The notes: generated by a model not told the origin, from the sequence alone. Positions 1 to 8,349 are shown, counted from the first letter of the stretch. The stretch: 39,655 nucleotides of DNA from Clostridia bacterium (GCA_017561145.1 JAFZDO010000004.1:1-39655); one strand, 5' to 3'. Made by a program: numbers and translations.

Positions 1-140
1 CCCCAAAAAATCTAAAGATTTTTTAGGGACCCCATGCCCGCGCGGCGGGGTTTTGTGAGCATCGGACACTCGCGTCTCGCTCACCGCTCGCGATGCTCCA
101 AGGTATAAAAATCGAGGCACATGTCCCCGATTTTTATAGA
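1..140 (+). repeat. Structured 3'-end repeat element, copy alpha
   Basis: Read on the plus strand it starts with a terminator-like hairpin (1-28), continues through a GC-rich box ending in TTTTGTGAG, then a stem GAGCATCG (57-64) / CGATGCTC (91-98), the linker AAGGTATA, and a stem AAAAATCG (107-114) / CGATTTTT (128-135). Related copies lie at 28709-28869 and 32155-32314 on the minus strand. In this copy the terminal stem uses G-C where the others have C-G, with pairing kept. The interior of the large stem (65-90) is shorter and lacks the extra inner stem of the other two copies. The gene it presumably follows is left of the window. Function is unknown. Confidence 0.7.
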
Positions 141-217
141 GAAATTTTTTAAAAATACTGCGTATTTTGAAATTGCAAATACAACAAGGACGCTTTTCGG
201 AACGAAAAGCTACCGTA

Positions 218-259
218 ATTCTTCATTTTTCATTCTTCATTTTTCATTCTTCATTCAAC
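218..259. repeat. Three 14-bp tandem repeats upstream of deoD
   Basis: The unit ATTCTTCATTTTTC occurs twice exactly (218-231, 232-245) and once diverged (246-259), ending just before the deoD ribosome binding site. A perfect hairpin GCTTTTCG-GAA-CGAAAAGC sits at 192-210. No convincing sigma-A promoter was seen in 141-275, so the deoD promoter is unassigned. The repeat may be simple slippage sequence. Confidence 0.6.
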
Positions 260-275
260 TACTCGGAGGTTTTTT

Positions 276-974
276 ATGTCTACTCCTCACAATTCAGCAA
301 ATATCGGTGACATTGCCGAAACAGTCGTTATGTGCGGCGACCCGTTGCGCATAAAATACATTGCAGAAACCTATCTTGACGATGCCGTTTGCTTTAACGA
401 GGTACGCGGTATGCTCGGTTACACGGGTTATTACAAGGGAAAACGCGTTTCGGTTATGGGACACGGTATGGGCATGGCTTCTATCGGCATTTATGCTTAC
501 GAGCTTTACAACCATTACGGCGTAAAGCAGATCATCCGCGCAGGCTCGGCAGGCGGTATCGGCGACGGCGTTAACGTTCGCGATATCATCATCGCACAAG
601 GCGTTTGCCACGACAGCAATTTCGCTTGGCAATACGAGCTTCCCGGCACCTTTGCTCCGATTGCAGATTTCGAGCTTCTTAAGGCGGCGGATGCAAAAGC
701 AAAAGAGCTTGGCATAAGCGCAAGAGTCGGCAATATCTATTCGACCGACGTTTTCTATGCCCCCGAAAAGGTCAACGCGATTTGGAAGGATATGGGCATT
801 TTGGGTGTTGAAATGGAGGCCGCAGCGCTTTATATGATCGCCGCAAAGGCGAAGGCAAAGGCGCTTTGCGTTTGCACCGTAAGCAACCATATGTTTACTA
901 AGGAAGAGCTTTCCACCGAGGAGCGTCAGACCGGCTTTAACGAAATGATCAAGCTCTGCCTTGAAATTGCGTAA
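276..974 (+). CDS. deoD: Purine nucleoside phosphorylase, DeoD type
   Basis: Hexameric PNP family: reversible phosphorolysis of purine (deoxy)nucleosides to free base and (deoxy)ribose-1-phosphate in cytosolic nucleoside salvage. 232 aa, full length. Visible motifs are GDPLR (residues 21-25, phosphate site), the GHGMGMAS segment, RAGSAGG near residue 90, and VEMEAAA, which binds the ribose and base. The ATG has a CGGAGG ribosome binding site 6 nt upstream. Numbering stays colinear with E. coli DeoD to the C-terminus: Arg217 is present (in EERQT), but the position of catalytic Asp204 is Asn (TVSNH, codon AAC at 885-887). This suggests altered 6-oxopurine activity or a 6-aminopurine preference (inference). 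It is monocistronic, followed by a strong hairpin. Confidence 0.95.
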   Translation: MSTPHNSANIGDIAETVVMCGDPLRIKYIAETYLDDAVCFNEVRGMLGYTGYYKGKRVSVMGHGMGMASIGIYAYELYNHYGVKQIIRAGSAGGIGDGVNVRDIIIAQGVCHDSNFAWQYELPGTFAPIADFELLKAADAKAKELGISARVGNIYSTDVFYAPEKVNAIWKDMGILGVEMEAAALYMIAAKAKAKALCVCTVSNHMFTKEELSTEERQTGFNEMIKLCLEIA

Positions 975-991
975 GAAACAATAAAAAAACA

Positions 992-1018
992 ACGCGAGGG
1001 CTATCCCTCGCGTTTTAC
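992..1018 (+). terminator. Intrinsic terminator of deoD
   Basis: Nine-base stem ACGCGAGGG / CCCTCGCGT with a CTAT loop, followed by TTTTACCTTTT. The stem sequence is the same as that of the terminator at 3184-3209. Confidence 0.85.
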
Positions 1019-1141
1019 CTTTTGGGATAAAAAATTTTTTGAATTTTTTAAAATTTTATGTGACAAATGCCGTGTCTTTTTCGTCTTATAGTGCGAAGGG
1101 ACTTTTTCATAGGTTTAAATTTACTTAAAGGAGATAGTTTT

Positions 1142-2536
1142 ATGAAAACAAAGGCAGTTGTTTTTCTTATAGCGTGTGCTATTATTTCGTTGTTGGCTAC
1201 ACCGATTGTTTCGGCGGACGAGACGATCGTAAGCGGAGATTTTGAGTATTACATTTCTCCCGAAACTGCTCACGAGGATTACCGCGGAACCGTTGTGATC
1301 ACGAAGTATCTCGGGAATGATAAAGAGGTGGTTATCCCATCCGAGATAGACGGCAAAACAGTTACGTTCATTGACGCTGACGCTTTTAAAAATAATGAAA
1401 AGCTTAAAAGCGTTAAACTTCCCGATACGCTTATAGGAATCGGCGTTGAAGCGTTTGCTAATTGCAAATCGCTTGAGTCCGTAAATATTCCCGAAGGTAT
1501 CAAGGATTTCAGCCCTGCGTTTCGCGGATGCGAAATGCTTAAATCGATTGTGATCCCGGAAGGAATCGAGCGTATTGAGCAAGGAATGTTCAGGGATTGT
1601 ATATCGCTTGAAAACGTAACGTTGCCGAACAGCTTAAAAATAATAGACGGCAGTACTTTTGAAAAATGCACTTCTTTAAAGACCATAACGCTTCCCAACG
1701 GCATTATCGAAATCGGTGCGAACGCGTTTGGCGGATGTACTGCGCTTTCCGAAATATCTCTTCCCGAAAGCGTTACGTATATCGGTGCGAGTGCATTTGC
1801 TAATACCGCTTTTTATAACGATGCCAAAAACTGGGAGAATAGCGTTCTTTATATGGACGGTTGTCTTATAGACAGCAAGCGAGAAGAAATAAAGGGCGAA
1901 TATTCTGTAAAGGAAGGCACGAGAATAATCGCGAAACAAGCATTTTTACAAGCAACGAGACTTGAAACTCTTAAGCTGCCCGAAGGTTTAAAGGTTATCG
2001 GCGATGCGGCATTTGCCGAATGCATCTCGCTAAAAACGGTAGAGATGCAAGGCGGACTTGAGACAATAGGCGTATCCGCTTTCAGAGAATGCCCGATAGA
2101 CGAAATTGTGATTCCCGAAGGAGTAAGATCGATCGGCGATCGTGCTTTTGACAGATGCGGAATGCAAAAAGTAACGCTTCCTAAGAGCTTGGAGCTTATC
2201 GGCTATGAAGCCTTTGGCAGAAACAGCATTAACAAGGTATATTATAACGGTGCAGAAAGCGAATGGAATGAAAAGCAATTCGGTGCGGCGATGGGGTTGA
2301 GCCCGTATGCAAAGGTTAAATTTGCCGACGGTAACAGCGAAGAAGAGGAAGAATCGGAAGCCGTTTTAAACACTTTAAGCATTCCCGAAGAAAGCGTTGC
2401 GGCAATTGAAGCGATACCGAACGGTGAAAATACCGACGAAGACGGCAACGGCATACTGATCGTAAGCATTTTCGTGATAATTACGGTAGTTGTTTGCTCA
2501 ATTGTCGTTGTGGTTCTAAGAAGAAAAGCTAAGTAA
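1142..2536 (+). CDS. BspA-type leucine-rich-repeat surface protein with C-terminal membrane anchor
   Basis: 464 aa from the ATG at 1142, chosen because AAAGGAG lies 8 nt upstream and a signal peptide follows directly (MKTKAVVFLIACAIISLLA, cleavage probably near VSA-DE). An upstream in-frame start at 1067 would bury the signal peptide and is rejected. The body (about residues 60-390) is a run of roughly 23-residue LRR_5 repeats of the form L-P-x-x-L/I-x-x-I-G-x-x-A-F-x-x-C. An acidic Glu/Asn-rich linker leads to one hydrophobic helix (about 436-458) and a basic RRKAK tail. This is the architecture of a membrane-tethered adhesion or binding protein exposed outside the cell. The ligand is unknown. 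A lipoprotein gene follows 23 bp later, so the two are probably co-transcribed. Confidence 0.85.
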   Translation: MKTKAVVFLIACAIISLLATPIVSADETIVSGDFEYYISPETAHEDYRGTVVITKYLGNDKEVVIPSEIDGKTVTFIDADAFKNNEKLKSVKLPDTLIGIGVEAFANCKSLESVNIPEGIKDFSPAFRGCEMLKSIVIPEGIERIEQGMFRDCISLENVTLPNSLKIIDGSTFEKCTSLKTITLPNGIIEIGANAFGGCTALSEISLPESVTYIGASAFANTAFYNDAKNWENSVLYMDGCLIDSKREEIKGEYSVKEGTRIIAKQAFLQATRLETLKLPEGLKVIGDAAFAECISLKTVEMQGGLETIGVSAFRECPIDEIVIPEGVRSIGDRAFDRCGMQKVTLPKSLELIGYEAFGRNSINKVYYNGAESEWNEKQFGAAMGLSPYAKVKFADGNSEEEEESEAVLNTLSIPEESVAAIEAIPNGENTDEDGNGILIVSIFVIITVVVCSIVVVVLRRKAK

Positions 2537-2559
2537 ATTGTCATTTGCAGAGGTGTTTT

Positions 2560-3177
2560 ATGAAAAGGATCGTTTTAACTTTAACATTATTTTTGTTGGT
2601 TGTTTCGTTATTTGCCTGCGACAGCGGTGAAAACGAAGTCTCAAGCACTCCCATTGAAAGCTCGATCGTTGAAGCATCAAGCGTTGAAAGCTCAGAGCCC
2701 GAAATTTCTGAACCCGAAAGCGATGCGCCCGAAAGCGATGCGACCGAAAGTAATGCGCCCGAAAGTAATGCGCCCGAAAGCGATGCAGAATCGAGCGTTC
2801 CCGATTTTGAACAGAGCGAACCGTTGGAAATCGTTATGACGACCGACAAAACCGAATACACAATCGATGAAGAAATCGTTCTCACCTTTGTTGCTAATGA
2901 TGAAACGGCTGAGCTGAACTACGGTGAACACTTTTTGGTCGAATATTGGGACGAAGAAGCAAAGGAATGGCGCTTAAGTCCTGCCTTGCTTCCGGAACCG
3001 GCGTATCAATGCATCGGCAAAGGAACCTATACGTTTAAACTGAGCGAGCGAACCGCTATGGGCTATCCTAAATACAGAGTCAGAAATAGATTTTTGTCGA
3101 ACAGATTTTTCGCAGACAAAACCACCGGCTGTACCGTTTATTCAAACGAATTTACTATTCTGACGGCTGACAACTAA
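2560..3177 (+). CDS. Acidic cell-surface lipoprotein with Ig-like domain
   Basis: 205 aa starting at the ATG preceded by GCAGAGGTG. The N-terminus (MKRIVLTLTLFLLVVSLFAC) is a type II signal peptide with lipobox LFAC, so Cys20 should be lipidated. Residues about 25-85 are a low-complexity Glu/Ser/Pro spacer with five PES(D/N)A-type units. The rest (about 90-205) is a compact beta-rich domain (EYTIDEEIVLTF, GTYTFKL) that reads like a bacterial Ig-like domain. That fold call is inference. It follows the LRR protein with only 23 bp between and is probably part of the same surface system. No enzymatic motif was seen. Confidence 0.8.
   Translation: MKRIVLTLTLFLLVVSLFACDSGENEVSSTPIESSIVEASSVESSEPEISEPESDAPESDATESNAPESNAPESDAESSVPDFEQSEPLEIVMTTDKTEYTIDEEIVLTFVANDETAELNYGEHFLVEYWDEEAKEWRLSPALLPEPAYQCIGKGTYTFKLSERTAMGYPKYRVRNRFLSNRFFADKTTGCTVYSNEFTILTADN
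2713..2787 (+). repeat. Five 15-bp in-frame tandem repeats in the lipoprotein spacer
   Basis: Units of the type CCCGAAAGCGATGCG encode Pro-Glu-Ser-Asp/Asn-Ala (one unit starts with Thr). Because the period is a multiple of three, copy-number change would alter spacer length without a frameshift. Confidence 0.85.
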
Positions 3178-3183
3178 AAAAAG

Positions 3184-3209
3184 ACGCGAGGGAAATCCCC
3201 TCGCGTTTT
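3184..3209. terminator. Bidirectional intrinsic terminator
   Basis: Stem ACGCGAGGG / CCCTCGCGT with T-rich tracts on both strands (TTTTGCTTTTTT on plus, TCTTTTTTT on minus). It serves the lipoprotein gene and the convergent phosphoesterase gene. Confidence 0.85.
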
Positions 3210-3215
3210 GCTTTT

Positions 3216-3920
3216 TTATTTAATTTCTATGGGAGTGAAATCCACCCAATCGGCGGCGATAAGAGTTAATTGCGCGCCTGCGATCTGATGGATAAGGCGC
3301 GATTTCACCGCACCGTGAAGGTGACCGTAATAAACACGCTTTATGCCGTATTCGTGGATCACCTCGCAAATTCGCTCACATTTGACGCTTCCGTATGCAG
3401 GCGGATAATGCAGAAACACGAGCATTTCCTTTTCGGGATTTTCTTCCTTTAATTTAAGTCCTGCAAGAATCGAGGTGCGTAACCTTTCGGCTTCGCGGTT
3501 GACGATCTTTTCATCGTCGGGGCCGTAATTACTTTCGGGAAACCAGCCGCGCGTACCGCAGATTATGAAATCTTCGACAACGTAGGCGTTGTTGAAAAGA
3601 AAATCGATGCTTTGACAGCCGACAGAATCGCGAAGCTCGTAAAGCTTCTTCATCGTTTGCCACCAATAATCGTGATTTCCCTTTGCGATGATCTTTTTGC
3701 CGTTGAGCGATTCGATAAACATCAGATCCGCCAAGGCATCGTCGGTTCGCATTCCCCAGGAAATGTCGCCTGCGATTATGACCGTATCGTCGGGAGAAAC
3801 GACCGATTGCCAATTTTCGCGCAATCGCTCGGTATGGTTTTCCCAACGCGCGCCGAAGATGTCCATCGGTTTATTCGTTGTGTGCGAAAGATGCAGATCA
3901 GCGATAACAAAAACCGACAT
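3216..3920 (-). CDS. Calcineurin-like metallophosphoesterase
   Basis: 234 aa, cytosolic, no signal peptide. It carries the full dimetal phosphoesterase signature: DLH (residues 8-10), GDISWG, GNHDYWW, HYPP and a C-terminal GHLHG. The DLHLS start and the compact length fit the small bacterial 'predicted phosphohydrolase' group. The substrate cannot be read from sequence. The ATG is preceded by CGGAGAG. The gene stands alone, convergent with the lipoprotein gene. Confidence 0.85.
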   Translation of the reverse strand: MSVFVIADLHLSHTTNKPMDIFGARWENHTERLRENWQSVVSPDDTVIIAGDISWGMRTDDALADLMFIESLNGKKIIAKGNHDYWWQTMKKLYELRDSVGCQSIDFLFNNAYVVEDFIICGTRGWFPESNYGPDDEKIVNREAERLRTSILAGLKLKEENPEKEMLVFLHYPPAYGSVKCERICEVIHEYGIKRVYYGHLHGAVKSRLIHQIAGAQLTLIAADWVDFTPIEIK

Positions 3921-3991
3921 TCATACTCTCCGTAATATTTTAAGAATTTTTGCAGATAATAAGCTATAACCTATTATCGAAAGGAATTTTT

Positions 3992-4177
3992 ATGAACGAG
4001 ATCTCTTTTAACCAGACCCCGAAGCACATTCACGGTATAAGCTGCAGCGTTGTTAAATGCGCCTACCACGACGGCGTGCATTTTTGCACCGCAAACCACA
4101 TTACCGTTGGACCCTCGACCGCCGCGAACAGCACGCAAACCGTTTGCGCGACCTTCAAGCCGAAGAATTTCGGTTAA
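3992..4177 (+). CDS. DUF1540 small cysteine-rich protein
   Basis: 61 aa. The pattern Cys18, Cys23, Cys32, Cys52 with CxVxxCxY near the middle, an ITVG turn and a terminal T-x-x-C-A-T-F matches the DUF1540 domain, common in Clostridia. The four cysteines suggest metal binding, but no function is established. The ATG at 3992 follows GAAAGGAA; an upstream in-frame start at 3950 has no ribosome binding site and adds unrelated residues. A short hairpin terminator follows. Confidence 0.8.
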   Translation: MNEISFNQTPKHIHGISCSVVKCAYHDGVHFCTANHITVGPSTAANSTQTVCATFKPKNFG

Positions 4178-4185
4178 TAGCCCAC

Positions 4186-4209
4186 GTCCTCTGAAAAGGG
4201 GACTTTTTT
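4186..4209 (+). terminator. Intrinsic terminator after the DUF1540 gene
   Basis: Six-base stem GTCCTC / GGGGAC with one G-U pair and loop TGAAAA, followed by a run of six T. The T-run overlaps the stop codon of the convergent thrC gene. Confidence 0.6.
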
Positions 4210-5659
4210 ATATTGTTTCGAGCATTTGGCAGGGGTCTACCGTTTCGGTGAAGCGAACCTCGGCATCGCGGAGATTTGCGAGATTTTTAGGTATTGCGCA
4301 CTTGGTAACCGCAAAAAGCTTGTCCAACGCATCGAAATCGTCGGCAGGAACCTCTTCGCCGAGTGCGGAAAGCACTGCGGGCGCGAATTTATAGGGCGAA
4401 GCGGTCGAAACAACGAGCATCTTGTTCTTGCCGTCGTATTTCTTTGCCGCGTTTGCCGCAACTGCGGTGTGGGTATCGCAAAGGTAACCGAATTCGGCGA
4501 ATACCGATTTAATGGTTTCCTTGGTTTCCTCCTCCGAGCAGGAAATGCCCGCAAAGTCCTTGCGGATTATTTCCATAGCCTCGTCATCCAATTTATAAAT
4601 ACCGTCGCGGTTGAGCTTTTCCATACAGTCGCGGGTCTTTTCGGCGCCGAGCACGAACCAAAGGAGGCGCTCTAAATTGCTCGAAATAAGGATATCCATC
4701 GAGGGAGAAACGGTTGTGAAAAATTCACGGCGCTTATCGTAAACACCCGTGTTGATAAAGTCGGCAAGAATATCGTTCTTGTTCGAAGCACAGACCAATT
4801 TACCCAAAGGAAGTCCCATCTTCTTTGCGATATAAGCCGCAAGGATGTTACCGAAGTTGCCCGTGGGTACGGTTACGTCGAGAAGGTCGCCGTATTTAAT
4901 TTCGCCTTCCTTTACAAGGTCGCAATATGCGGAGATATAGTAAACTATCTGCGGTGCGAGTCTGCCCCAGTTTATTGAATTTGCGCTCGAGAAGAATTTT
5001 CCGCGCGATTCGAGCATCTTTTTCGCTTCTTCGTTTGCGAAAATTGCCTTTACGCCGCTTTGAGCATCGTCGAAGTTGCCGTTTATTGCAACGACCTTGA
5101 CGTTTTTGCCCTTTTGCGAAGCCATTTGCTTCTTTTGGATGTTCGAAACGCCGTTTACGGGATAGAACACCTGAATACCGACGCGGTCGATATCGCAATA
5201 GCCCTCAAGAGCCGCCTTGCCTGTGTCGCCGCTTGTTGCAACAAGGATAAACGCGTCCTTGGTTTCGTTGGTCTTTCCGAGCGAAAGCGAAAGCAAACGG
5301 GGCATGATCTGAAGCGCCATATCCTTGAATGCGCTTGTCGGGCCGTGCCAAAGCTCAAGGAAATAACTATCGCCCACGCGCGCGATAGGTGCCGCGGGGC
5401 CGCCGAATTTTTCCGCGCTGTATGCCTGCTCTGCGGCATCCTTAAGCTCGGCTTCGCTGTAATCGGTAAGGAAAAGCGAAAGGATATAAGCCGCTCTTTC
5501 GGTATAGCTCATACCGCAAAGCGCGGTTACGGTAACCTCGTCGAGCGTAGGAATATTTTCGGGAATATAAAGACCGCCGTCCTCGGCAAGTCCCTTTTTG
5601 ATAACGTATGCGGCGCTTCTCTTTTCGCCGTCAACGGTACGGGTGCTGATGTAATTCAT
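4208..5659 (-). CDS. thrC: Threonine synthase
   Basis: PLP enzyme converting O-phosphohomoserine to L-threonine. 483 aa with the Thr_synth_N region first (GLAEDGGLYIPE), then the PLP lysine K112 in GPTSAFKDMALQ and the phosphate loop ATSGDTGKAALEGY. I start at 5659 (MNYISTRTVDG), the family N-terminus. The frame stays open to 5794, but that stretch overlaps yraN and looks unrelated. The ATG overlaps the yraN stop as ATGA, so translation is probably coupled. It is the last gene of the minus-strand run from lepB. No other threonine-pathway gene is in view. Confidence 0.95.
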   Translation of the reverse strand: MNYISTRTVDGEKRSAAYVIKKGLAEDGGLYIPENIPTLDEVTVTALCGMSYTERAAYILSLFLTDYSEAELKDAAEQAYSAEKFGGPAAPIARVGDSYFLELWHGPTSAFKDMALQIMPRLLSLSLGKTNETKDAFILVATSGDTGKAALEGYCDIDRVGIQVFYPVNGVSNIQKKQMASQKGKNVKVVAINGNFDDAQSGVKAIFANEEAKKMLESRGKFFSSANSINWGRLAPQIVYYISAYCDLVKEGEIKYGDLLDVTVPTGNFGNILAAYIAKKMGLPLGKLVCASNKNDILADFINTGVYDKRREFFTTVSPSMDILISSNLERLLWFVLGAEKTRDCMEKLNRDGIYKLDDEAMEIIRKDFAGISCSEEETKETIKSVFAEFGYLCDTHTAVAANAAKKYDGKNKMLVVSTASPYKFAPAVLSALGEEVPADDFDALDKLFAVTKCAIPKNLANLRDAEVRFTETVDPCQMLETI

Positions 5660-6075
5660 AGCTGTTTTTCCCAGTCCTTGATATGGTTTATTTTTTCGAC
5701 ATTCTTGTCCTTCGACAAGTAAATTTCGATAACGTCGATTCTTTTTTTGTAGATCTTCTTTCTTTTGTCGCCGCCGAACCGATTCGGTAAGCAAATCGAG
5801 GAGCCGACACCGTAGACCTCGCAGAAATTCCTTGATGCTCTGCGGATATGTGCAAGCTTTTCGCCGTCGACAGCATCGCTCGGTCTGCCGTAAAGGTCGT
5901 TCGTTCTCGTTTTGACCTCGACAAACGCCAAAACACCGAAACGGTAGGCGATAATATCTATCTCGCCGCCGTGCGCCTTGAAATTACGCGAAATTATCCG
6001 CCAAAAGCGTTTTTTAAGATGTTTTTCGGCAATATCCTCGCCGAAATCGCCTATCTGCTTTGTCGTTTCCTTCAT
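5656..6075 (-). CDS. yraN: YraN/UPF0102 family nuclease-fold protein
   Basis: 139 aa. Contains the family core GEDIAEKHLKKR, then GGEIDIIAYR and FVEVKTRTND, which form the acidic restriction-endonuclease-like active-site pattern (E, D, E-x-K). The C-terminus has a basic stretch and a short KNVEKINHIKDWEKQL tail. Biochemical role is unresolved. It overlaps both neighbours by ATGA (rnhB upstream, thrC downstream). Adjacency to rnhB is the usual context of this family. Confidence 0.9.
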   Translation of the reverse strand: MKETTKQIGDFGEDIAEKHLKKRFWRIISRNFKAHGGEIDIIAYRFGVLAFVEVKTRTNDLYGRPSDAVDGEKLAHIRRASRNFCEVYGVGSSICLPNRFGGDKRKKIYKKRIDVIEIYLSKDKNVEKINHIKDWEKQL

Positions 6076-6683
6076 TTTTTATCACCGAGCAGCTTGGTCA
6101 AAAAGCTCATTCTGTGCGCAGGGCTTACACCCAAGGACAGGATCGCTTCTCTGTGTGCCTTGGTCGCATAGCCCTTATGCTTGCCGAGACCGTAGCCGGG
6201 GAACTCCCTTTCGAGCTCGTCGAGCAATTTATCCCTCGTCACCTTTGCAAGCACGCTCGCCGCCGCGATAGACGGGCAAAGCGCATCGCCCTTTATTACG
6301 GGAACGGCGCGGGTCTTGAATCCGCGTACGATATTGCCGTCTGCAAGCACCAATTCGGGCTTGATCCTTAATTTTTCCACCGCGCGGTTCATTGCGAGCA
6401 TCGAGGCGTTTAAGATGTTATGCTTTTCTATCTCATAAACCTCGGCATGTCCGACCGCACAGTCGACACAGCTTTCGCGGATGATATTATAAAGCTTTTC
6501 ACGCTTTTTGTCTGTAAGCTTTTTCGAATCGTCAAGACCTTCGATATAAAGGCCGTCGGGCAAAATGACCGCCGCCGCAACGACGGGACCTGCAAGAGGG
6601 CCTCTTCCCGCCTCGTCACAGCCGCAAACGACCGTTTCACCGTTGACTCGAAATGATATTTCGTATGCCCATTCGAGCGACAT
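6072..6683 (-). CDS. rnhB: Ribonuclease HII
   Basis: 203 aa. Removes ribonucleotides and RNA from RNA-DNA hybrids in replication and repair. The DEAGRGPLAGPVV motif carries D23 and E24, a third acid sits in LVLADGN, and the fourth in KVTRDKL, completing the DEDD metal site. DSKKL is also present. It lies 4 bp after rbgA and overlaps yraN by ATGA, the common Firmicute order rbgA-rnhB-yraN. Confidence 0.96.
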   Translation of the reverse strand: MSLEWAYEISFRVNGETVVCGCDEAGRGPLAGPVVAAAVILPDGLYIEGLDDSKKLTDKKREKLYNIIRESCVDCAVGHAEVYEIEKHNILNASMLAMNRAVEKLRIKPELVLADGNIVRGFKTRAVPVIKGDALCPSIAAASVLAKVTRDKLLDELEREFPGYGLGKHKGYATKAHREAILSLGVSPAHRMSFLTKLLGDKK

Positions 6684-6687
6684 TATA

Positions 6688-7536
6688 TCACGCCCTGTCC
6701 AATGTTATTCTGCCGATCTTGCCTGCGCGGAATTCATCGAGTATAACGCTTGCCGCGCGGTCTTCATCGATAACACCGCCCGAGCGGATAAATCCGCGGC
6801 GGCGCGCTATTTTTTCGAACACCTCGAAATCGGTGTCCTCGTCACACAATTCTATCTTGAATCTTTCGACAAGACATTCGGAATAGTTTTCTCTTATAAG
6901 TCCGATAAGTCTGCAGGAAAGCTCGAGAGTATCTAAAATATCGTCCTTTATCGAGCCGAGGCAGGCAAGCTTGATGCCGACGAGCTGGTCGTCGAACTTG
7001 TGCCAGAGAATACCGGGGGTATCGGTCAATTCAAGTCCCAACGAGGGAATGGAAATGCGCGAATTGTGTCTTGTAACACCCGGTCTGTCCTGAGCGACCG
7101 CCTTTTTGGTGCCGCTTAAGGTATTGATAAGAGTGGATTTGCCGACGTTTGTAATACCTGCGACCATCGCACGGATGGGGCGCTTGATTCCCCTTGCAGC
7201 GTCGCGGTTGAGCTTTTCCGCCATAAGCGATCTTATACCGCCGTTTATATTCTTGATGCCGTTGCCGCTTTTGCAGTCGATCGCGATTACCTCGCGGCCG
7301 CTTGAGCGGAGGAGAGATTCAAACCTTTTGGTTTCTGCGGGGTCGGCAAGAGAGCATTTGGTAAGCAGAGTAAGAGTGGGCTTTCCGCAGAAGAGGTTTT
7401 TGAAATCGGGATTCGTGCTCGAGATAGGGGCACGCGCATCAAGAAGCTCGATAACCATATCTATATTCGGAAGCGCTTCCTTGATAAGCCGCTTCGCTTT
7501 TGCCATATGGCCCGGATACCAAACTATATCTGCCAT
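6688..7536 (-). CDS. rbgA: Ribosome biogenesis GTPase RbgA/YlqF
   Basis: 282 aa circularly permuted GTPase required in Firmicutes for late 50S assembly. The N-terminus WYPGHMAKAKR is diagnostic. G1 is GITNVGKSTLIN, G3 is DTPGILWHK, and the permuted G4 comes first. G4 is odd: the usual NKxD reads TKCS (residues 59-62), losing both the Asn and the Asp that read the guanine base. The C-terminal domain is present. The gene lies 13 bp after lepB and 4 bp before rnhB. Nucleotide specificity may differ; otherwise the family call is firm. Confidence 0.93.
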   Translation of the reverse strand: MADIVWYPGHMAKAKRLIKEALPNIDMVIELLDARAPISSTNPDFKNLFCGKPTLTLLTKCSLADPAETKRFESLLRSSGREVIAIDCKSGNGIKNINGGIRSLMAEKLNRDAARGIKRPIRAMVAGITNVGKSTLINTLSGTKKAVAQDRPGVTRHNSRISIPSLGLELTDTPGILWHKFDDQLVGIKLACLGSIKDDILDTLELSCRLIGLIRENYSECLVERFKIELCDEDTDFEVFEKIARRRGFIRSGGVIDEDRAASVILDEFRAGKIGRITLDRA

Positions 7537-7549
7537 CGCTTTCTCCTTT

Positions 7550-8308
7550 TTAATCTACCGTGCCGAAATCGGGCGAGATGCGGAAGATAACCTTTCCGAG
7601 TATGCGGTTAACGCCCATTTCGCCGTAATCGTCGCTTCGGCTGTCCTTACTGTTGTTACGGTTGTCGCCCATAACGAACACCTTGTTTTCGCCAACCGTA
7701 AATTCTTTTTTAAATTTGGGCACGTTCGTGCCGTTCATCGGCTTGTCATTGCCGAATCTGTCCTTTTCGTACTTCATCATATCGGCTATATAAGGCTCGT
7801 CGAGCTTGACTCCGTCGACGTAGACCGCCCAATTTTCATAGTCGATAAACACCTTTTGACCCTCGGTCGCGATGACGCGCTTGATTATCGGCTCGTCGGC
7901 ATCACCGTGATTTTCGGGGTTGATAACGACTATATCGCCGGTTTCGGGGGTGTAGAAAAGGTTCGAAATTATAAGTCTGTCGCCGTCGGTAAGCGTGGTA
8001 CGCATCGAATCGCCGTCGACCGTAACAAGGCGGAAGACGAAGAGGAAGAGCACCATCATCGTGGCGAGTGCATAGCAGAACACCTCGAGATAATCGTAAA
8101 CGGCTTGCAGAGCGGAGCGCTTTTTGCGGTTTTTGAGCTTGATCTCGGTTTCGGCTTCGGCTTCGGTAACCGTTGCGCCCGTTTCGACCGTCGATGCCGA
8201 ATACATCGGGTTGATCGTTTCGGTCAAATCCTCGTTGCATTCGCCGTTTTCGCAGATTTCTGCATTTTCGTCCGACAAATTTTGATCCTTGTTTTCAAAA
8301 TCGTTCAT
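7550..8308 (-). CDS. lepB: Signal peptidase I
   Basis: 252 aa membrane-bound serine protease that removes Sec/Tat signal peptides. Catalytic Ser101 lies in GDSMRTTL and the general base Lys143 in IIKRVIA. The conserved GDNRNNSKDSR box follows. One membrane helix at about residues 72-95 precedes the catalytic domain. It has an unusually acidic cytosolic N-terminal extension of about 57 residues (many Glu and Asn), absent from short family members. The ribosome binding site AAGGTAAGGA is close to the ATG. Downstream it runs into rbgA. Confidence 0.95.
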   Translation of the reverse strand: MNDFENKDQNLSDENAEICENGECNEDLTETINPMYSASTVETGATVTEAEAETEIKLKNRKKRSALQAVYDYLEVFCYALATMMVLFLFVFRLVTVDGDSMRTTLTDGDRLIISNLFYTPETGDIVVINPENHGDADEPIIKRVIATEGQKVFIDYENWAVYVDGVKLDEPYIADMMKYEKDRFGNDKPMNGTNVPKFKKEFTVGENKVFVMGDNRNNSKDSRSDDYGEMGVNRILGKVIFRISPDFGTVD

Positions 8309-8349
8309 AATAAATCTATCCTTACCTTAAAAAGGTGTAAAAAGCAAAA

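Noticed and set aside
1-140. The structured elements as integron attC sites
   Set aside because: They have variable paired arms like attC, but lack the conserved GTTRRRY and RYYYAAC core sites, and no integrase or cassette array is present.
121-354. ORF of 77 codons before deoD
   Set aside because: Starts in the structured repeat, has no ribosome binding site and overlaps the real deoD start in another frame.
5660-5794. Upstream extension of thrC to 5794
   Set aside because: The extra residues are yraN coding sequence in another frame and do not resemble the threonine synthase N-terminus.
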